Shown here: one piece after another, positions 9,294 to 21,056 of the stretch
Numbering within the stretch: the stretch's first letter is position 1
How the letters are laid out: each line of letters opens with the position of its first letter
Position numbers and translations under genes: made by a program
Notes under the pieces: generated by a model
Told to the model about the DNA's origin: nothing
Databases searched by the model: none
The model's input: the letters and a program-made list of their open reading frames with translations, nothing else
NCBI RefSeq assembly: GCF_022539505.1
Contig: NC_061510.1
Coordinates: forward strand, 282,470,715 to 282,534,714
Direction of reading: 5' to 3'
DNA from: Lolium rigidum
Taxonomy: Eukaryota > Streptophyta > Magnoliopsida > Poales > Poaceae
DNA: 64,000 bases

Positions 9294-9636
9294 GCAGCTC
9301 GGTAAATCCTCATTCTTTCACCTCCCCTCACCACTTCGTCTTCCTCCTCGCGCCGCGCTGCCCAACGGATCTCGATTCCGGCGAACTTCGCCACGGTGAG
9401 CTTCGCGCGCCGCCGAACCAGGACTCCCCTCGCGCCAAGATTCCTGCGGTTGAACGAGATTTTCTCTCCGCCGCCGATTCGTGGTCACGCGAGACGATTT
9501 CCTTCAAGTTCGGCGACCTCATCTTCGCCGGAGCTCCGTCGAGCCACCGCGCCATTAGCGGTAAGTGCGCCGGCCTCGTAGAAGATAACCTAGTGTAGAA
9601 GATAGACTTAGCGATCCGGGTACTCAAATACTTTGT

Positions 9637-12600
9637 ATGGGCGCAGCCGGAAGTATGCCACTCGAATCGTTGCACTGTACTGGTAGCTCTCCGAGTAGCC
9701 CGGATCCCAACCAAATAGAACCCATATGCCCGGATCCCATATCATTCCTGCCACCATATGTTTCCGACATTAGACTAGCTCAACCTTTTTCCGCATCTTC
9801 CAGCACCGCTCCAGGCCGGATCCCTTCCCTCCAAGAGCTCCAAGAAGAACTCGAGGGACAAGCTCGGATGGCAGCAAAGGTGCAGGAGGTGGAAAACAAG
9901 AGGGCGTCCAAAGCCCGGATCCGCGAAGGAGAGCGGGGTCAGTGGTGGCCTTGCGCAACTACCGATGTGGAGCTTAGAGAGCTCCAGAACGAGGGCATGA
10001 TCTCCACACATTGGAGTTTCACTCGTGATTCCGACGTCCCCAAGCCCGAAGCCGGAGAAATTGTTATGACCAAAGCTTGGGTGGAACGCGGACTTTCACT
10101 TCCCTGTTCGGAGTTTTTTCTCTCCGTCCTCAACACATATGGGCTCCAGCCCCACAACATCTGCCCAAACTCTTATCTTCTTCTGTCCAACTTCGTAACT
10201 CTTTGCGAAGGGCACCTTGGGATCCGGCCAGACGTCAAGTTATGGCAGTTCTTTTTCCGGGTGAAGAAAGAAACCAAGGACAAAGCAATGGTGAACTGCG
10301 GAAGCATGACGTTTATGCTCCGCCCTAGTCGCATGTACCCTCCCCACGACTCGCACGAATCCGTCCGGTATTGGAACGCCGGATGGTTCTATGAGAAGAA
10401 CGCCTCAGTTCCGGACGTCCACGAAGGCCTGCCCCAGTTCGTCAACGAACCTCCGGAAGAGCTTGCAAGCTGGATCTTCGTCCCTTCGCTCGCCCAGACC
10501 CCGATCTTGGAGAAAGCTGCGCGGAGAATCTCCTGGCTAGTCCACGACGGACTGACCGGAGCCCAGCTCACTCTTAGCTGGTTCTCCCGGAGAATCCAGC
10601 CTCTACGCTACAACGTGCGCCTGATGTGCGCTTATACCGGGGCGGACGATCTTCTCCGGGTTACACGCCACGATCTTCCGGCCGACTCTCTGAAGAGAAG
10701 GTTCAAGATGCTGGTGAAGATTCCGAGGGGCCAACAGGTCCCGGAACTGATCAAGGACATTTACACGAACGACCAGTGTCCTCCGGTAAGCTTTGTTCTT
10801 TTCGTTGCTTCAAACTTCGCAAGTTTTTTGATGTTATCTCTAACTCTTGTTCATTTCCCTCCAGCTCAACACTTTGGCGGAGGAAAACTTCCGCACCATT
10901 CTTCGTGTCCCCGTCAGTGGCGACGCGGCGGAGGAGGCTCCGGAAGACGACGAGGAGGAAGAGGAACAGGCGCCCCGCAAGGCGGCCCCTCGACCTACAA
11001 AGCGTCCCCGCGCCAAGGCTTCTGGCACTGAAGCCGGAACTAGCGGCGAGGCCTCCGCCAAGAAGCCCAAGACGACAAAACCACCTCCGCTAGACTCGAG
11101 GAAAGCGGAGCGTGCGCGCCTAAGGATGCTTTCAACAGCTGGCCAGCGCACGCGTCCCATCATCCCCGGCGCCACGTAAGTTTCCGAACATGATGCAACT
11201 TTATCTTGGCGAAATTATCTCTTGTCTAAACCCTTTCACTTGTTTGCAGGAATCCGAATACCACTGCCACGCGGACCACCAGCCAGGAGCCCATCACGAA
11301 ATATATGAAGAAATCTCCGGCTGTTGGTCCTTCTACTCCAGTTCCACCAAGTGCCTCCCACCCAACTCCTCAACCGTCTCCCCCTCAGGCTGATCCATCT
11401 CCCCCTCCTGCCGCAAATACTCCACCGGAAATAATTCCGGTTAGCAGCGAGCATGCGGGCGGAGAAGATCCTAAGGCTAAGGGCCCTGCCCAAGAAGACG
11501 CGGAAGTACAAGGCCAAGGAGAGGCTGAAGTCACTTCGTCCGAGAAGGCTGGAGAAGGCGCCGGCGACATGGTCGTTTTTCCGAAGAACTTTGGAGATCC
11601 GGCTGACACCACTTCCACCCCCAAGGCGTATGCTACCAAGTTTTTCAACAAGCTGTCCGAGGCGGAGAAGTGGGAACTTGAACAAGACCTGCTCAACGCC
11701 ATGCTGAACAACGCCTGGGGAAACCCGACTCCAGGACATCGGAAATCCAAGACTTCAAGAAGAACGTCGGCCAGTTCTTTGACCAGCTCATCTGCAAGCA
11801 AAAGGTACTCCCCAGTAGCCCCCAAGCATGTAGGCGGAAACTCAAAAAGTAGTTAGCGCTTAGATGCTTAGAGAAAGATTACTTCCGGGAAGGTTGTTAA
11901 ATTGGATCAGTAGCCCCCAAGCATTATGGCGGAAACGTTCCGGCAATGATGCTTTGGAGAAAACCACTTTACAGGCGGAATTTTTACTCCTGCTCTGTCT
12001 ATGTTTTACAGGAACAGCAGGCGCTGCACTATGAGCTGCACAAGAACATTGCGCTTCAGCGCCGCGTTACTCTGAATCAGGCGGAAAATATCCGGACTCT
12101 GAAGGATGAGAATGCGGAACTGACCAAGCAACTGGCGGACGCCCAAGGTTGGTTTCCGCCTTCTTCGTCACTAGTCATATTCCGACTTAGAACTTTTGTT
12201 GTTAACTTATGTTATTATAGGCGCATCCTCTTCCCTTGCTACAGCCTCATCTGAACTTGAGAACCTGCGCTCCTCGTACCAAGATTTGGAAACGAAATTA
12301 AAGGAGGCGGAACTAAAGAGGGAGCAGGCCGAGAAGCAGCTGGCGGAGAAAAACTCCGAACATATCAGGAAAAAGGGCGAGTTGTTGCTGAAGAAAAATG
12401 CTGACAGCGAAACCATCAAGAGGCAGCAGAAAGAGCTCAATGGTCTCCGGAAATATATGGAGACCGCGGAGCATCACTGGGACTTGCTCAACGAGAACAT
12501 CTTGGGTACGATACTGAAACCTTGCCCAAATGTTTTCTCCGACTTTTTACTTTGCGCTCAAACTGCATGCTTATATCCTGATTATCTTTATGCAGAGCCT

Positions 12601-13236
12601 CTTGGATATCCGGAGCAGCGCCGGAATCTGTTCCCCCGGGATGACCTTCTTCAACTCGCAGGCGACGATTGCAAAGATCTCATCTCCGCCTCCCGCAAGA
12701 TATGCTATAACTTATCCATCAAGAGGAGTCGCACATGCAACGTTCGCAAGCTTGTTGGAAAGATGGATGTTCTACCGGAGCTGGTGACGGATCTGCAAGC
12801 ATCATCAGCCCGAGGCGCAGCTGCAATGACGTTGGCTATGTGCTTAGCACATAACCCGGATCTTGACCTTGATGTGGTAACCACGGGCGTTCCTCCGGAT
12901 GCAAATGTTGACGCGCTCCTGGATGCAGTGAGCGGCTACGACACCCGCATTGCGCGCAGGATCCAGCATGAGGAATTCTACGACAAGGTCGTTCTTCCGG
13001 CAGACGAACCCTTGGAAGAGGAACTTCAGAAGGAGCTCGCCGCGAAGGCGCGACCTGCGGAATCCGGAACCCAATATACCTGGACCAGCTCCAAGGACGC
13101 ACCCCAAGAAGAACCCAAGACCAGCACTGCAGCTTCCGATGAGGAAAAAGAGAGCGACGAAGACGTGTCATCTCCGGCCAAGGACGCCGAGAAAAAAGAT
13201 TCTGAGGGCAAGTCTTCTCCGGCTAAGGGGGAGTGA
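9637..13236 (+). CDS. Multi-exon antisense gene of the Gypsy element (gypsy-type 'Transposase_28'-like protein)
   Basis: Six coding exons are inferred from GT-AG signals and reading frames: 9637-10785, 10865-11175, 11250-11804, 12012-12147, 12221-12505 and 12596-13236. The first joins the second exactly in phase. Exon 1 (383 codons) resembles the plant 'putative gypsy type transposon' domain (PF04195 family). Exon 2 is acidic then lysine-rich with a nuclear-signal-like KRPRAK. Exons 4-5 form a coiled coil, and the last exon encodes a helical domain with an acidic Lys/Ser tail. Exon 3 changes frame near 11720-11740; the alternative frame reading DFKKNVGQFFDQL looks native. It is antisense to gag-pol and converges with integrase. 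Function unknown; it may regulate or assist the element. Confidence 0.7.
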
Positions 13237-13811
13237 AAACTTTTATTCCTGCGGGAAAGACAATGCATCATTTTGGCCCCAGCGAGGGTTTGTAATATAA
13301 CTTTAAATTCTTAAGTATCTAGGGACGAAACAATTATGCATGGGCGGAAAACTTATCCTGCTATCCTTTTGAATTATTTGCATGTTTCGTTTGTAAAAAG
13401 CAAGTGCTGGTTTGTTAATTTTCCGGCTTACTCATTTGACCTTCCACGAGCCGGAAAACCTTTGGCCGGAAACGCTCGCCTGCGGCGACGAAGCCCAATG
13501 GCGTCCGTCCATAACCGCGGAAACAAGCCCCCAGCCTAGGTGCCGGAAATCGCTACCAGGAATCCACAAGTTCGCAACGAAAAATTTTCCACCAGAAAAC
13601 TTAAGCTCACGTCCTAAAGGACGATTTTGAAAATCACAACTTTCATACACGCCTAGGCGGAAACATCCAGCTCTGCGGTTTTAGTCGAAAAAAACATACA
13701 CGATCTAAAATGAACACGTAAAGGAGGTAAAAGACTCAAAGAGTGAACCAGAAGCTTTATTTCATTGATCATGTATAACTATTACAGAGTTTGTAACTCG
13801 GAAAAAATATG
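13237..13811. other. Region between convergent antisense gene and integrase
   Basis: No gene seen. It holds the 3' untranslated regions of the plus-strand antisense gene and, from the other side, of pol. Short GCCGGAAA-like motifs recur (13420-13560). Confidence 0.5.
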
Positions 13812-15240
13812 CTAAGTGTAGAAAGGACGTAGCTGTGCGATATTCCAAGGGCGATCTGTTTCGTCGTAGATGTCATCCGGATCCTCATGCTTGCGTTTCC
13901 GGTGCCAGTTAGCAGGTCTATCCCTCAGCTCGCGGAAATCAACAAGGTAGTACGACCCGTTATGAAGCACTTTGCTAACGACGAAGGGTCCTTCCCATGG
14001 AGATTGCAGCTTATGGTCTTTCACCTGTCGAAGGCGGAGGACCAGGTCTCCTGCCATGAAGGAGCGTTTCCGAACTCGACGACTGTGATAACGTCGGAGC
14101 TTCGCCGGTAGATGGCGGAGCGCTGGTCAGCTAAGTTCCGAGCTTCCTCGATCAAGTCCACGAGATAGCCGTCCGGCCTCGTCGACTGTTTCTTCATTGT
14201 AGGCGGAAACTCGCGGTGAATCGTGGATGATGTCGGAGGGAAGCACGGCTTCGGATCCGTATACCAGGAAAAATGGGGTAAACCCTGTTGATCTGTTAGG
14301 GGTAGTTCGCAAACTCCACAGAACAGCTTCCAACTCATCAGCCCAAGCTCCAGCTGCTCGTCGCAGCGGTCCTTCAAGGCGTGGTTTAATTCCTGTTAAT
14401 ATGAGGCCGTTAGCCCTTTCAACCTGACCATTGGATTGTGGGTGAGCCACAGATGCAAGGTCCAGCCGTATCCCCATCGTTTCACAATAATCCCTCAACT
14501 CTCCTTGTGCGAAGTTTGTGCCATTATCTGTGATTATGCTGTGTGGGATACCGAATCTCATCACGAGGCTGCAGACGAATTTTAGTGCCGTAGCACCATC
14601 GGCTTTTCTCACTGGCTTAGCCTCGATCCATTTGCTGAACTTGTCAACAGCGACCAGGAGGTACTCAAAACCGCCAGGAGATGATCTTTTTAACTTACCA
14701 ACCATATCGAGCCCCCAGACCGCGAATGGCCAGGTGATAGGTATGGTCTTCAGCTCTTGGGCTGGAGCGTTTGGTTGAGTAGCGTAATACTGACAACCTC
14801 GGTAGGTCTTGACTATTTTGTCAGCGTCTTCTTTAGCTGTGAGCCAGTAGAAACCTAACCGAAAAGCTTTTGCAACGAGCGATCTGGGGGTGGCATGATG
14901 CCCGCAGTCCCCTGCGTGGATCTCTCTGAGGATTTCAATGCCGTCTTGATTGGAGACGCATTTGAGAAATACCCCTGCTGCACTTCGTTTGTAGAGCTGT
15001 CCATCAACAATTGTGTAGGATCTCGCTCGTCTGACGATCTGTCTTGCGAGGACCTCGTCCTCTGGCAACTTCTGATCGATGAGGTAGTCCAGGAAAGGCT
15101 GTGTCCAAGCCGGAATGATAGCCATCACCTCCCTGGCCGGAGACACCGCCACCTCTGGGTTTTCCGGGTTAGCGCCCTTCACAGAGGGTATCCGGAGATG
15201 CTCCAGGAAAATGCCAGGCGGAATTTGCTTCCTGCCGGAT
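13812..15240 (-). pseudogene. Integrase region of Gypsy copy 1 (frameshifted)
   Basis: In order on the minus strand there is an HHCC-like zinc region (HAGDCGHHATPRSL, then YRGCQYYA), then the catalytic core with apparent D (WGLDMVGKL), D (ITDNGTNFAQGEL) and E (NGQVERANG). The C-terminus (LRLRQVKDHKLQSPWEGPF, then WNIAQLRPFYT) has no chromodomain. A frame break near 14130-14160 separates core and C-terminal part. Integrase joins the cDNA to host DNA. Confidence 0.88.
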
Positions 15241-16032
15241 CCGAGCTTGGATAGCATGTCTGCCGCTGTGTTATCGTCTCTCCTGACGTACTTGACTTCG
15301 TATCCGAGGAAGCACTTGGCGATCTCGTCAACTTCGTCTCTGTAGGCCGCCATGACGGAGTTTCGGCGTTCCGGGTTCCGGCTACTTGTTGTGCCACCGG
15401 GTCGGAATCTCCACAGCGAGATGATGTGCTTGATCCCAATTTCCTTAGCGATGCGCAGACCGGTGTAGTAGAGCCTCGTATTCCGCCATGTTATTTGTAG
15501 CTTCGAAGTGGATCTGCGAGACATACTGCGGTTCTTCTCCGGTAGGGGACTTCAGGGTGACTCCGGCTCCTGAGCCTTGATGCTGCTTGGATCCATCGAA
15601 GTGCATGACCCATGTCTCTGGTTCCGGCTCCAGACTTGCATCCGGAGCCTCTGTCCAATCTGCAACGAAATCTGCCAAGACTTGGGATTTTACCGCAGTC
15701 CTAGGCTTGTAAGCGATGTCGAAGGCGGATAATTCGATGCCCCATTTAGCCGTACGTCCTGTTGCGTCAGCGTTGTTGAGAATTGTTGACAGTGGAGCCT
15801 TGCTCACAACTGTTACTGGGTGCTCTTGGAAATAGTGCCTCAGCTTCCGGCTGCCCAGGAACACTCCATAGGCTAGCTTCTGAAAGTGAGGGTATCTTTG
15901 TTTTGACTCCGTCAGCACCTCGCTAATGTAGTAGACAGGTCTTTGGACGTCATATTCATGACCTTCTTCCTTTCGCTCCACCACGATGATGAGGTCGATG
16001 ACTTTGTTGGTAGCTGCCGGATAAAGGAGCAT
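15241..16032 (-). pseudogene. Double RNase H region of Gypsy copy 1
   Basis: The first part (HEYDVQRPVYYISEVLTESK, then FQKLAYGVFLGSRKLRHYF) is the RNase H attached to RT. The second begins at WVMHFDGSKQHQGSGAGV and continues through NNMAEYEALLH in one frame, then GDSD and DNTAADMLSKLGSG in others; it looks like the extra archaeal-type RNase H of Tat elements. Two frame breaks occur near 15360-15480. Confidence 0.82.
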
Positions 16033-16059
16033 TGGCTCGACTCGCTGGAGCTGCCAAGA

Positions 16060-17049
16060 TAGGTGGGGAGGTAAGTATTTCCTTCAACCCTCGAAGAGCT
16101 GCGTCGCGCTGCGTCGTCCCGGCATAAATTTGTCTCGTTTTCTTCGACAGCTTGTACAGAGGTAGCGCCTTCTCGCCAAGACGGCTAACAAACCCATCGA
16201 TTGCTGCGACACAACCAGGTTAGTCGTTGCACATCTTTGAGACAAGTTGGCCGTTTGATACACAGGATTGCCTTGATCTTTTCCGGGTTAACCTCGATGC
16301 CTCCGTGAGAGACTATGAAGCCAAGGAGTTTTCCGGCCGGCACGCCAAAGACGCACTTCAGCGGATTCAACATCATCTTGTACCTGCGGAGGTTGTCGAA
16401 GGTTTCGTGAGGTCGCCGATCAAGTCGGATCCTTTCCGGGTCATGACCGCGATGTCGTCGACGTAAGCGTGCACGTTCCGGCCAATTTGGTCCTTCCAGG
16501 CACCGCTGCATCGTACGTTGGTAAGTAGCACCTGCATTTTTCAAACCAAAAGGCATAGTAACATAGCAGTAAGTACCAAACGGGGTTATGAATGAAGTCG
16601 CCTTTTGGTCGGATTCCTTCATCCGGATCTGATGATACCCGGAATACGCATCAAGAAAACACGAAGTTCACCCCCGCCGTCGAATCAATGACTTGGTCAA
16701 TGCGCGGCAAGGGGAACGGATCCTTCGGGCAATGTTTGTTCAAGCCAGAGTAATCGATGCACATTCTTAGTATTTCAGTGTTCTTTTTGGGTACAAGGAC
16801 GGGATTCGTGACCCAATCGGTGTGGATAACTTCTATTACAAAACCTGCTTCTAGTAACTTTGCTAGTTCCATTCCTATGGCGCGGCGCTTCTTATCTCCA
16901 AAGCGTCGCATAGCTTGCTTCACTGGTTTGGCCCCCGGATTTATGTTGAGGTAGTGCTCGGCGAGTTCCCTAGGTACTCCGGACATGTCAGAAGGTTGCC
17001 ATGCGAAGATATCCATGTTAGCGCGGAGGAACTCGACGAGCGCGTCTTC
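16060..17049 (-). pseudogene. Reverse transcriptase region of Gypsy copy 1
   Basis: It starts in frame right after an amber codon (17052-17050). Motifs are MDIFAWQPSDMSGVP, VPKKNTEILRMCIDYSGLN, a frame change, FGTYCYVTMPFGLKNAGATY, then the catalytic AYVDDIAVMT box in a neighbouring frame (about 16445-16475), then MLNPLKCVFGVPAGKLLGF. At least three small indels break the frame, so the copy cannot make active RT by simple translation. Confidence 0.88.
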
Positions 17050-17780
17050 CTATTTGGGGTCCATGTTGGCTCCGACTGAAACCTGCTTGGAAGAGTCACC
17101 TTTGATGAGGTCGTGCTTCTTGGTTTCTATCGCGGCCTTGAAGGAGGTTTTCTGCTCGGAGATCTGCTTCTTGGTGGTCTGCATCTCAGTCGGATCCACC
17201 GCGGCTCTGTAGCCTTTCAGCTCTTCTCCGGATATCACAGACTCTGCGAAGGCGGCTTCGCCTAACTCGCACTCATGAGCCTTTTTGTAGTCTCCGGATA
17301 CGGTAATCATACCTTTAGGACCCGGAATCTTGAGCTTGTTGTAGATGTAGCACGCTCTTGCGTGAAACTTGTGGTAGGTGGGCCTGCCGAAGATGACGTG
17401 GTAGGAGCTCTTGAAGGGCACAACTTCAAACGTGATCTTTTCTTCGCGGAAATTATGAACATCGCCAAAAGCCACGGGAAGTGTTATGCTGCCGAGGGAG
17501 TTCGCCTTCTTACCCGGAACCACGCCATGAAACTCAGTGGTGCTGTGTTTCAGCTGCTCCTTGGTGAGGTTCATCCGCTCTAGAGTCTCCAGGTACATGA
17601 TGTTCAGGCTGGCTCCGCCATCCATGAGGCACTTGGAGAAGTCATACCCATCTATGCGGGGACTTACAACCAAGGCGTAGCATTCTTTTGGCACAATTGC
17701 GGGATGATCCTTCCGATCAAATGTGCACGGGATTTCCGACCACCTGACGTACTGCGGCACAGCCGGAACTATGGCGTTCA
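17050..17780 (-). pseudogene. Protease region of Gypsy copy 1, ending at a TAG
   Basis: It is a retropepsin-like domain with the active-site variant LMDGGASLNIMY and the flap/helix part VPFKSSYHVIFGRPTYHKF. The frame is open to TAG at 17052-17050. Beyond it the same frame runs straight into RT (EDALVEFLRANMDIFAW), so the amber separates gag-pro from pol. Copy 2 has the same codon in the same place. Confidence 0.85.
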
Positions 17781-18908
17781 GGATCCGGGTAGCTGACTTG
17801 GAGGCGCGTATCGTTGGGGTCCCGAGGAAAGTGTGGTAAGCCCCCACGCTCTTTTTGTCGAATGGGTTGGATTTTCCTGCGGATCCTGCCTTGGGATCCG
17901 GCGAGTTATCATCCTCATCCATCGCCCGGAACTATCATCCTCTTTGTCCTTGTTCTTTCCCTTGCCACCTTTGCCACGTGGGCGGTGCTTCCGGGCGCGC
18001 TTGTATCCTGCCTCCGGGTCGTTCTTTAGATCATTGACCCACTTGCAGTTGCGGTTGGTGTGAGTGGACTTCCCTGTAACCGGATCCAGATGGGCCAGGC
18101 AGGGCATGTCTCTGTACTCCTCGTAGGTTTGCGGAGCGCGGGATCCGCCAGCAGTGACCTCGGAGGTATGCTGCTGTCCCCTGCCGGCTCCGCCTCCACG
18201 TCCGCGTCCTCTTCCGCCTCCTGGACCTCCGCATTGAAACGCCATGGCGACCATCTCGGATCCTCCACTCTTCTGGTCATCAGGGTTCTTGCGCTTATGG
18301 CTGCTGCTGCTACCGTTGTCACGGTTCTTCTTTTGTTGATGCAGGGGGATTGCTGTTGCTGTGAGATCACCGCCTGCGTCATCATCGGCGGCAGTGTGAT
18401 CGCTGGCGATGGTGATCATGTCATCCAACGTCAGTTTGTTTGCATTGACCAAGCAAGTTAGCTTGTGTCGTAGCAATCCTCCTCGCTGCAAGCCCCCAAT
18501 GAAAGCGTGCATTGCTGTGTGGTTGTCGACGTTCTCGCACTCGTTTCTGCATGCCAACCATCGGGTGAGGAAATTCCTTGATGTTTCGGCCTTCTTCTGG
18601 ATACAAGCCTGCAGGTCGCTTGTTGTGGCAGGTCTTTTGTAGGTGCCCCTGAAGTGTTTCTCGAAAGCATTCTTCAGGTCAAACCAGCAAAAGATGGAAT
18701 TCTTCTCGAGGTCGCTGAGCCAGATCCGGGCTGGACCTACAAGGTACAACTGAAGCATGCGGCAGGCGATGTTAGGGGTTCCTCCAGTGAAGGTTACAGC
18801 ATTATAGTAATCCTCAATCCAGGTATCCGGCCTTTCCGTGCCATCATAATTCTTCAGATTTCCGGGTAGCTTGAGATTCATCCTTGGCTTTGGTTCCTCT
18901 CGAATCAT
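17781..18908 (-). pseudogene. Gag capsid region of Gypsy copy 1
   Basis: It holds a retrotransposon gag domain (WIEDYYNAVTF, RMLQLYLVGPARIWLSDLE, FEKHFRGTYKRP, FLTRWLACRNECENV), then a Gly/Arg-rich linker and a Cys/His motif (PCLAHLDPVTGKSTHTNRNC) likely acting as a zinc finger for nucleic-acid binding. Frame shifts near 17930 and 18905 separate it from neighbours. Confidence 0.85.
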
Positions 18909-20998
18909 CCTGCCAAAGCACTTTGGACCAATGTAGTCGGTTCTGTACTCGTTAAGGCGATCCCGTGCGTCGCGCGGGTCGTGGCGGGGGGATTGTGAGC
19001 GAGAGCGAGATCTCCGGCCACCGCCTCCGCCTCCACCTCCACCGCCACCGCTAGGTGGTGGTGAGGGAGACCTGCGAGGTGGGCGGTCTGATTTCTTGCT
19101 TCCGCCATCTGATTCTCCTCTGCCTTCCTGGTGCTGGCTCCGGCTCCTGTGGCTGCCTTCGCCCTGGCGCTGGCTGCCCTAGTCGTTCCGGCGCGGCTCC
19201 GGGTCACGGCTCCGGCGAGGCTCTGGGTCGCGGCTCCGACGAGGCTCTGGGTCACGGCTCCGGCGAGGCTCTGGGTCGCGATTCCGGCGAGGCTCTGGGC
19301 CGCGGTCTTCATTCCGACCCCTCCTGGGCTCGGGCTCACGAACATTGTTCTGGTTCCGGCGTGGTTCCGGCGAGCGCTCCTCGTTTCTCGTTTCTTGGCA
19401 GCACGTTGTCGCGGATAATAATCCCACCATGCCCTGGGGGCCTGGTGTTTCCGGCTGGACTACGGCGGCGAGGGGGTCGCGGGTAACCATTGGGCGGAGG
19501 GGAGGGGTTGCGATATTTGTCTCGTCCGGAGTACATTGCATCCTTGCCTTTTCTTGGATCTGACGAAGGCGTCTTGGATGGAACGGGGATCGGATTTGGG
19601 TGTTCCCTGGTCCTTCTTCGGCGCTCCGAGGATCCGGTGTGTGATTCATCATCGGGATGCCGATCGGCGCGGGCGTCCTTCTGCGCGGTAGATACACAAT
19701 TATCCGGATTGGATTCTAACCTGCGCGAAGTGTCTGCCTTGCTTTGCTGCTGCATTGCTGAAGCGACAAGCGTGCGGAGGTAGTTGATATCAACTTCTTC
19801 GTCCTTCTTCTTCAGCAGTTCCGCAGCTTTTTGCATGTTGTCCTTTGGGGTTTCCAGCGGCTGGTGATCTGCGGGCGTGTTGAAAGGTATTCTGCGAGGC
19901 GGAATTGCTTCTCTAACAATTCGATCGGCCTCCGCCTGCGCATAAATCATCTTTACTTCCCACTCTTTCGCCATGCCCTTGACCTGCTCGAGTGTAGCAG
20001 TAATCTCGCGATCCTGTCTGTCGAAATCTTCCGCCAAACCTGCAGCTCGTTCCCTTTCTTCCCTTAACGCGGCTTCGGTCTCAGCGAGCTTCTTGGCAGT
20101 GGCCAGCATTTCCTGTCTAGTGGCTTCTAGAGCCTCCAGATCTGCGGCGTCGCCCGGGGTTATAGGTGTGTTGAGAACTGCCCGCGCAACCATCTCTTCA
20201 GCCGGCAGGATTTCCTCCGAGGAAGAATCCCTGCGAGGTCGCTCCCGTGACATTGGTGATCCTTGGTGGGATGGCTGGGGGTCAGATTGGCTGGCTGGCT
20301 CTTCAGATCCAGTTTGTCCCAGCGCTGCTATAGTTGCGAGAACCTGCTTAGGCTGGGCGGAGTCGACCTCAGGCTGATCGCCGAAACCGTACTCCCCTAG
20401 CTTGCGGTTAAACTCGTCAGTATCCATGGAGGGGGTATCTCCGAAAATTGGGCTCAGATTGCCCAAAATCGACTCTTCAACCGGAGCTTCGCTTTCTCCG
20501 ACAGGCTCAGCCTGATCCGGATCTGCGCCGTTTTTCGGTGCCTCTACCTGCTCAGGACCAGCTCCGACTTCTTGAGGGGCGGTTCCGGCGGTATGGGCCA
20601 AGAAGTGTACGAAGTGGCACCTTTGCTTTTCTAACACCTGGGAGACCCAGGCGGATCTGCATTGGTCTTCCACCGTTGTTTCCTGCTCAGGGGCGGATTG
20701 GGTGGGCTTTGAAATTTCCAGATCCAAGGCGGAATCTTCCTTGGGAAGCTCCTGCATCTCGGATCGGATCTTCGCGACGGCGTCCAGCTCGCGGCGGTCG
20801 CGTCCGCGTTACTACCGGTGGGTTTCCGTCGGAATCGACGGTTTCCCCGATGAAGATGTGTATGCCGCCTATTGGGACGATGGAGAGCTTGACGGGGTTT
20901 GTCCTAGCCGGAATCCAGCACTCATCCGGAGGGACGATCGGCAGATTTCCGGCGTAGAGGACGCGCCCCACGGCGATGGTGTCGTCGTAGCTTCCCAT
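18909..20998 (-). pseudogene. N-terminal gag extension of Gypsy copy 1
   Basis: A start at 20998 (MGSYDDTIAVGRVLYAG) is supported by the matching ORF in copy 2. After a frame change, a long acidic region, a coiled coil (about 19900-20150) and an Arg/Pro-rich region with tandem EPRRSRDP units (19190-19340) follow. Such long gag N-termini are usual in Tat elements. Confidence 0.7.
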
Positions 20999-21038
20999 GG
21001 CGGAACCCTCCCGGTTCCGGCCTCCGCACGCCACGAGC

Positions 21039-21056
21039 CCCACGGTGGGCGCCAAC
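21039..21056 (-). other. Primer-binding site
   Basis: On the minus strand, just inside the 5' LTR, lies TTGGCGCCCACCGTGGGG. Its complement ends in GGTGGGCGCCA, as a tRNA 3' end with CCA would. Copy 2 has the same stretch near 61108-61125. The tRNA identity was not determined. Confidence 0.65.

Noticed and set aside
9396..9581. Short frames upstream of the Gypsy antisense gene
   Set aside because: They lie between the TATA box and a GTAAGT donor, so they are more likely untranslated leader than a separate gene.
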